A stretch of DNA of 12,198 nt from Lachnospiraceae bacterium UBA4292 (GTDB lineage: Bacteria > Bacillota > Clostridia > Lachnospirales > Lachnospiraceae), in NCBI GenBank assembly GCA_002395865.1, contig DGVE01000181.1, positions 1 through 12,198 on the forward strand, read 5' to 3'. Position 1 is the first letter of the stretch, and each line of letters opens with the position of its first letter. Shown here one piece after another: positions 7,646 to 12,198 of this stretch. Under the pieces are notes generated by a model that saw only the letters and a program-made list of their open reading frames with translations, did not search any database and was not told where the DNA came from. The translations under genes were made by a program, and so were the position numbers.

Positions 7646-7689
7646 GCTGCGCGGTGCTGGGGTTTGTAATGATAATGATGACGCATTAA
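7602..7689 (+). pseudogene. Tiny membrane-protein frame with apparent one-base frameshift
   Basis: An ATG at 7602 follows AGGAG (7595-7599) after only two bases. Read straight through, it gives a 32-residue basic, histidine-rich peptide ending at 7700 that looks unlike a protein. If one base is skipped in the TTT at 7614-7616, the frame gives 28 residues starting MKKTFTTVIGGFFMG and ending GFVMIMMTH, stopping at TAA 7687-7689. That is a credible single-span membrane peptide with a basic N-terminus. The in-frame upstream stop in the hydrophobic frame (TGA 7603-7605), with no ATG before residue 14, means it cannot start in that frame alone. It could be a decayed gene, a sequencing error in a short T-run, or a real recoding event. 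No family is recognised. Confidence 0.4.
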
Positions 7690-7715
7690 AAGATAATTAA
7701 AAAACGGAGGTAATT

Positions 7716-8894
7716 ATGTCAGTCGATTCTTCTTTGTACACACACGACGCGGATAAGGCGGCGCTCGACGCGCTGAAGGCCATACCGGGCTTCACACAGG
7801 TCATGAAGGCCCTGATGAAGTTCTGGAACGAGAAGCAGTTCAAGCTTGTAAATATGTCCACGAACCTTAAGCTGGGCGAAACCCAGCTGAAGAAGTATTA
7901 CGATATGCTTCCGCCCATCTGCGAGAAGCTGGGCATAGCCGTGCCGGAGCTCTACATGACTCTGGACGTTCGCCCCAATGCCTATACCTACGGCGACACG
8001 GAGCCCTTCATCGTGGTAACCTCGGGCCTTTTTGAGACCATGCCCGACGATCTCATAGCGTCGGTGTTGGCTCACGAGTGCGGCCATATCGCATGCCGCC
8101 ACACGCTGTACAGGACTATGGGAAGCATACTTTTAAGCGGTGCGGCAGCGCTCATCAGCGGACTCGGGAGCATAGCCCTGCTGCCCATTCAGGTGGCATT
8201 CTCATACTGGATGAGGTGCAGCGAATTCTCCGCCGACCGCGCGGCGATCGTCTGCGACGGCGGCGCCGACAAGGTCATCAGGACCTGCATGCATTTCGCA
8301 GGCTATAACAAGGCTCTCGGTACCGAGGCAAATGTGGACGCTTTTCTCGAGCAGGCAGCAGAGTACCGCGATATGATAATGGGCTCCGCATGGAACAAGA
8401 CTCTCGAGTTCATGATGTTCCAGCATAACGATCACCCCTTGAACGCAGTGCGTGCCTATGAGGCGAGGGAGTGGGCAAACGGCGAGCGTTTCTCCCAGAT
8501 ACTCGAATACCTGAACACCCCGAACGCAGGCGGCTCCGTGAACTGGTTCAAGGAGAAGGCATATCTCAAGATGGCTCTCGAACATCCCGCCGAGATCATG
8601 ATAGGCCACGACGGTAAATATTTCGTAGGCAAGAACTATCTCGATGTATTCGGTGATCTTCGCGCCATGGGATACTCAAATGTAAATGTGGTCGAGAACC
8701 CGCGACAGAGCTTCTTTGACACCGGCTCCGATGTTCCGATCTTCGGCAGGCTCGGACGCGACCTCGATTCGGCCATTTTCGGCAACAAAAAGAGCGGCAC
8801 CGTGACGAAGGTAACCATCGGAGGCAGGGACGATTTCGGCGAGCACGACTGGTTCAGACCCGAGGTTGAGATAGTGATATATTATGCGGGGTGA
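7716..8894 (+). CDS. M48-family zinc metalloprotease with C-terminal accessory domain
   Basis: A 392-residue zinc peptidase of the HtpX/Ste24-like M48 class. The zinc-binding HExxH is HECGH (H120, E121, H124), and the third ligand is probably E170 in EFSADRAA, the second M48 signature. Upstream, AYTYGDTEPFIVVTSGLFETM is the typical edge-strand region. No signal peptide or N-terminal membrane anchor is visible. The only strongly hydrophobic stretch is residues 137-162, between the two metal-site motifs, as in membrane M48 enzymes, so it may be cytosolic or associated with the inner face of the membrane. Residues about 285-392 form an extra domain (GYSNVNVVENPRQSF, then GTVTKVTIGG and EVEIVIYYAG) that recalls the PASTA-like C-terminal modules of other clostridial proteins. 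That link is inference. The start is set by GGAGG at 7706-7710. Substrates are unknown. It is the last GC-rich gene before the AT-rich segment. Confidence 0.9.
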   Translation: MSVDSSLYTHDADKAALDALKAIPGFTQVMKALMKFWNEKQFKLVNMSTNLKLGETQLKKYYDMLPPICEKLGIAVPELYMTLDVRPNAYTYGDTEPFIVVTSGLFETMPDDLIASVLAHECGHIACRHTLYRTMGSILLSGAAALISGLGSIALLPIQVAFSYWMRCSEFSADRAAIVCDGGADKVIRTCMHFAGYNKALGTEANVDAFLEQAAEYRDMIMGSAWNKTLEFMMFQHNDHPLNAVRAYEAREWANGERFSQILEYLNTPNAGGSVNWFKEKAYLKMALEHPAEIMIGHDGKYFVGKNYLDVFGDLRAMGYSNVNVVENPRQSFFDTGSDVPIFGRLGRDLDSAIFGNKKSGTVTKVTIGGRDDFGEHDWFRPEVEIVIYYAG

Positions 8895-8901
8895 GAGGTA
8901 C

Positions 8902-8943
8902 ATGCGACGAACTATCAATGTTGATATTACAGCTTTGGTTTAA
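8902..8943 (+). other. 13-codon open frame at the composition boundary
   Basis: Eight bases after the protease stop lies ATG (8902) with GAGAGG (8893-8898) just upstream; the frame encodes MRRTINVDITALV and ends at TAA 8941-8943. It falls exactly where the base composition changes. It may be the 5' remnant of a chromosomal gene cut by insertion of the AT-rich segment, a short leader peptide, or chance. No conserved family is recognised. Confidence 0.25.
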
Positions 8944-8953
8944 CAGCTATATT

Positions 8954-8958
8954 GGGGG
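8954..8958 (+). promoter_or_regulatory. Ribosome binding site of the MORC-like ATPase gene
   Basis: GGGGG lies seven bases before the ATG at 8966 and fixes the start of the GHKL ATPase gene. No convincing promoter was found in the 71 bases between the protease stop and this start, so the pair may be read through from upstream or use a non-standard promoter. Confidence 0.5.
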
Positions 8959-8965
8959 ATAATAC

Positions 8966-10447
8966 ATGGGGAGAAAGATTGAAAACACGCCATCACCAAG
9001 CATATTGATGAATTCGATGAGATCAATCGGGTATTCATTTAAAACTGCATTGGCTGATATTGTAGATAATTCTATTTCTGCAGGTGCTAAAAATGTGTTT
9101 ATTTCTGTTCCGATAAATGATGATGACATTTTTATATCCATTCTCGACGACGGAAAAGGTATGACAAGAGATGAGCTGCTGAATGCTATGAAATATGGAA
9201 GTGACAGAGAGTATTCATCTTCTGATCTTGGCAGATTTGGAATAGGAATGAAATCCGCCTCTCTTTCTCAATGCAGAATTTTAACAGTTATTTCTAAAAT
9301 GTATAGTACAACATCTGCTTTTCGATGGGATCTGGACTCAGTAATTCAGGATAGAAAGTGGGATTGTATTGAATTGGATGAATCTGAAATAAATGATGTT
9401 CCCTGTATAAATGATCTTTATAAATTGAATATGGGAACTCTTGTGGTTTGGCAGAATTTTGATATAGCGTACAAGAAAAGTAATGGCAAGGTCAGAGAAT
9501 ACATTTCTGAAGAAGTCGCTGATGCCGAGAACCATTTAAGGCTTGTTTTTCATCGGTTTTTGTCAAATAGGTTCAGACAATTTAATATATATATAAACAA
9601 CGATTTAATTGACCCTTTCGATCCGTTTCTGGAAGATCATCCGAAAACTGATACCAAAAAGGTAAGTGAAATTACTGTTGAAAATGATGTCATTAGAGTT
9701 CAACCATACATACTTCCTCATATGTCAGATTTAAACGATGCAGATATAGGGAAGCTTGGTGGAATAGATGCATTAAGGAATGATCAGGGTTTTTATATCT
9801 ACCGTAATGATCGTTTAATAATCTATGGAAAATGGTTTAGATTGTCATCTTCAAGTGTTAGTCCGGAATTATTGAAATATGGAAGAATTAAAGTGGATAT
9901 ACCGAATTCACTGGATGATATATGGGATATAGACATTAAGAAACAAAATGCTACTATTCCACGACATATTTTAAATTACTTCAAGAAAATAGTTTCGGAT
10001 GTATGTTCAAGGTCGAAGGAAAAAACGACGAAGAGAGTTCGCTTATCTTTGGAACAGGATGACAACAGAATATGGAATAAGGCATTGGATAAGAATCAAA
10101 AGGAAAAATTTTATATCAATAAAGATTCTAAGTTTATCCGAAGTTTTCTTGATGAATTCGACGACAGAGACAAAGGTAAAATTCTGAATTTTATTGAAGC
10201 TATTTCTGCTACTTTACCACTAGACGATATTTATAATTCGATTTGTAATAAAAACAATTCAAATGAAATTGAGGATGAGCAGTTTGAAGCTATCGTGATG
10301 GAAGGAGTTACACAGTTTAAAAAAATAAAAGGTATAATTCAAAAGGATAATGATGAAGTATTTAGGCTGTTGGCTTGTTATGAACCATTCAATAATGAGA
10401 GAGTCTTTAATCGTATCAAGGAGATTATAGCAGATGAAAACACGTGA
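8966..10447 (+). CDS. MORC/MutL-like GHKL ATPase of a Z1-associated defence module
   Basis: The 493-residue cytosolic ATPase belongs to the prokaryotic MORC-like branch of the GHKL (gyrase/Hsp90/MutL) superfamily. Such proteins dimerise on ATP binding and are predicted to act as DNA clamps or chromatin-type remodelers in restriction-like systems. The Bergerat fold is complete: N-box ALADIVDNSISAGA (metal-binding N35), G1 DDGKGM (62-66) and G2 GRFGIGMKSAS (89-99). The position of the general base, usually Glu four residues before the Asn, is Asp (D31). A transducer-like S5 domain follows, with GFYIYRNDRLIIYG (275-288) and a conserved lysine in DIKKQNATIP (K325 or K326) that should touch the ATP phosphate. 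The C-terminus (about 340-493) is charged, helical and unrecognised. Base composition is far more AT-rich than the upstream genes. The last 14 bases overlap the Z1 helicase gene. It corresponds to the MutL-like member of Mza-type modules. Confidence 0.88.
   Translation: MGRKIENTPSPSILMNSMRSIGYSFKTALADIVDNSISAGAKNVFISVPINDDDIFISILDDGKGMTRDELLNAMKYGSDREYSSSDLGRFGIGMKSASLSQCRILTVISKMYSTTSAFRWDLDSVIQDRKWDCIELDESEINDVPCINDLYKLNMGTLVVWQNFDIAYKKSNGKVREYISEEVADAENHLRLVFHRFLSNRFRQFNIYINNDLIDPFDPFLEDHPKTDTKKVSEITVENDVIRVQPYILPHMSDLNDADIGKLGGIDALRNDQGFYIYRNDRLIIYGKWFRLSSSSVSPELLKYGRIKVDIPNSLDDIWDIDIKKQNATIPRHILNYFKKIVSDVCSRSKEKTTKRVRLSLEQDDNRIWNKALDKNQKEKFYINKDSKFIRSFLDEFDDRDKGKILNFIEAISATLPLDDIYNSICNKNNSNEIEDEQFEAIVMEGVTQFKKIKGIIQKDNDEVFRLLACYEPFNNERVFNRIKEIIADENT
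10418..10423 (+). promoter_or_regulatory. Ribosome binding site of the Z1 helicase gene
   Basis: AAGGAG lies ten bases before the ATG at 10434 and within the end of the ATPase gene. It supports 10434 as the helicase start and a translationally coupled pair. Confidence 0.6.
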
Positions 10448-12198
10448 GGAAATATTTGATATCTATGTTACTCAGTTTTCCAGTTATAAGACAATTATGA
10501 GTATTAATAATCCTCTTTTTTGCCCGAATGATCAAAGTATTATGGAATCCATAATGCAAACTGAGGAATTATTTTCTAAATATTTGAATGAAATTGTCTT
10601 GGACGAAGCGGAAAAGGATTTGGTGGTCAAAAAGATTAAATCGGTATTCTCTATTTATCAAGAAGAAGGAGATGCGTTATTAGGTGATTATCAACATGAT
10701 TATAAGTGGTATGAAAACTATTTGAATGAAGGTAATGATGAGTACTACTGGAGTCGCTATAAGAATTATTTGACTGCACAAAAGCATTTTCCTCCCGAGG
10801 TAATACGTGTATTGGAAAATGATACAATGAAAAATATAATGTCATATATCGGAAATCCAAATGATGAAAACGACTTTTCTGTACGAGGGCTGGTTGTTGG
10901 AGATGTACAGTCCGGTAAAACCTCGAATTATATTGGCTTGGTTACAAAGGCAGCTGATGCAGGGTATAGGGTCATTTTTGTTTTGACTGGTACAATAGAA
11001 AGTTTAAGGAAGCAGACTCAGATTCGCGTTGAAGAAGGATTTGTAGGATATGATGTTGCTATGGCTACAGACGTCGGGGTTGGTCGTGGTGACAAAACAC
11101 CAAAGTCTTTTACTAGCCGTACAAAGGACTTTGTTGCTGATGATGATCAGAATACAAATATCAAAATCAGTAACAATCCGTGCGAGCCGATGATTTTTGT
11201 TGTTAAAAAGAATGCCAGTGTCCTTAACAAGCTATATACTTCACTGAAGAATATAAACACAACGAAACAGTATCAAAAGATAAAAGTTCCTATGCTTTTG
11301 ATTGATGATGAAGCAGATAACGCAAGTATTAATACTCACAAACCAGAAGATGATCCAACCAGGATAAATAAGTATATTCGCAATATCCTTTCTTTGTTTT
11401 CGAAGAATAGTTATGTGGGGTTTACTGCGACACCGTTTGCAAATGTTTTTATTTGTTATAACAGCGAAGATGAGATGCTTAAAGATGATCTTTTTCCCAG
11501 AGATTTTATCTATTCCTTAAAAGCTCCATCAAATTATTGTGGATCAAAAAAATACTTCACGGAGTCAAATAATAATATCTGTCTGATCAATGATGGTGAT
11601 GAAGGACTTTTTCCGATGAAGCATAAGAAAGAATGGTCAGGAGATAGGCTCTTTGCTTCCTTGTATGAAGCAATAAACACATTTCTGATATCGAACGCAA
11701 TCAGAGACTTGCGTGAAAGAAATACCAATATTAACACTCATAGATCTATGCTGATTAATATGACACGTTTTACCAAAGTTCAGCTGGTTATCAAGAGAAT
11801 AGTTGAGGATTATTATATTTCAGTCAGGAATGCTGTTAAGCAGACGCACCGGCTTGACCCGGAATATGCGTTAACAAATCCAATTATCCGAAGTCTCAAA
11901 GATACTTTCGATAAGGAGTATAGCTCTATTATTTCAAATGGTAGTATTATTGAATGGGAGGTAGTAAGACAAAATCTGTTTCAAGCAATCAAGGACATCG
12001 ATATAGTTGTTGTCAACTCATCAAAACAATCAGCTAAGCTTAATTATGAGGATCATAAAGAGACCGGCTTACGCGTTATCGCGATTGGCGGTCTTGCTTT
12101 GTCACGCGGATTAACTTTGGAAGGATTATGCGTTAGTTATTTTTACAGAAACACTTCCACATTTGATGTTTTGATGCAGATGGGAAGATGGTTTGGAT
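10434..12198 (+). CDS. Z1-type superfamily II helicase/ATPase, 3' end missing
   Basis: The frame is open from ATG 10434 to the window edge (588 full codons). Family members are commonly around 900 residues, so about two thirds is probably visible. Residues 1-140 are a charged, probably helical N-terminal part. The superfamily II motor follows: Walker A GDVQSGKTSN (G156 to T163), motif Ia-like VLTGTIESLRKQ, Walker B IDDEAD (290-295, DExD-like), motif III FTATPFANVF (330-339), then a long insertion. The motif V region is GGLALSRGLTLEG (552-564), and the motif VI arginine finger is QMGRWFG (R585). The GDVQSGKT, TATPFAN and LSRGLTLEG wording is characteristic of Z1-domain helicases paired with MORC-like ATPases. 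A role in translocating on or remodelling foreign DNA is inferred from the family. It overlaps the ATPase gene by 14 bases and shares its AT-rich composition. All visible motor motifs are intact. Confidence 0.92.
   Translation, partial: MKTREEIFDIYVTQFSSYKTIMSINNPLFCPNDQSIMESIMQTEELFSKYLNEIVLDEAEKDLVVKKIKSVFSIYQEEGDALLGDYQHDYKWYENYLNEGNDEYYWSRYKNYLTAQKHFPPEVIRVLENDTMKNIMSYIGNPNDENDFSVRGLVVGDVQSGKTSNYIGLVTKAADAGYRVIFVLTGTIESLRKQTQIRVEEGFVGYDVAMATDVGVGRGDKTPKSFTSRTKDFVADDDQNTNIKISNNPCEPMIFVVKKNASVLNKLYTSLKNINTTKQYQKIKVPMLLIDDEADNASINTHKPEDDPTRINKYIRNILSLFSKNSYVGFTATPFANVFICYNSEDEMLKDDLFPRDFIYSLKAPSNYCGSKKYFTESNNNICLINDGDEGLFPMKHKKEWSGDRLFASLYEAINTFLISNAIRDLRERNTNINTHRSMLINMTRFTKVQLVIKRIVEDYYISVRNAVKQTHRLDPEYALTNPIIRSLKDTFDKEYSSIISNGSIIEWEVVRQNLFQAIKDIDIVVVNSSKQSAKLNYEDHKETGLRVIAIGGLALSRGLTLEGLCVSYFYRNTSTFDVLMQMGRWFG

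Noticed and set aside
8914..8925. Near-palindrome ATCAATGTTGAT as terminator or attachment site
   Set aside because: It has only five paired bases, no T-run, and no second copy was seen in the window.
8921..8953. TTGATA (8921-8926) and TATATT (8948-8953) as a promoter for the ATPase gene
   Set aside because: The spacing is 21 bases and the -10 box touches the ribosome site, which would leave almost no leader.

Overview
The window most likely comes from a Clostridia chromosome, plausibly Lachnospiraceae-like. The reasons are the run der-plsY-gpsA, a PrsA-like lipoprotein, RqcH, a lipoprotein mixing BspA-type repeats with a DUF4430-like domain, AGGAGG-type ribosome sites, GTG and TTG starts, and heavy use of ATA (Ile) and AGA/AGG (Arg) codons even in the GC-richer genes. 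This placement is inferred from gene content and codon habits; no marker gene fixes the taxon.

Bases 1-3705 hold a tightly packed forward operon: the 3' end of der (ribosome-assembly GTPase), plsY and gpsA (two consecutive functions in making lysophosphatidic acid), maf (nucleotide pyrophosphatase) and a parvulin-like lipoprotein. Neighbouring genes abut or overlap by 4-16 bases except for a 23-base gap after der. Convergent to it, on the minus strand, is rqcH (3730-5469), a ribosome quality-control factor. rqcH and a forward lipoprotein gene (5641-7596) diverge from a 171-base region in which a good sigma-A-type promoter can be read on each strand. After the lipoprotein come an 11-bp perfect inverted repeat, a one-base-frameshifted tiny membrane-protein reading frame, and an M48-family zinc metalloprotease (7716-8894).

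About 70 bases after the protease gene the base composition changes abruptly. As hand-counted samples, 8461-8520 has 35 G+C of 60 and 9061-9120 has 18 of 60. The AT-rich part holds two overlapping genes: a MORC/MutL-like GHKL ATPase (8966-10447) and a Z1-type superfamily II helicase (from 10434, running off the right edge). This pair is the hallmark of the predicted restriction-like defence modules described for prokaryotic MORC homologues, later named Mza (MutL-Z1-DUF-AIPR). The remaining members would be expected just beyond the window. This is the main accessory system here; it is a known type seen only in part.

No stretch longer than 300 bases lacks a gene. No tRNA, rRNA, CRISPR array, transposase or integrase was seen.
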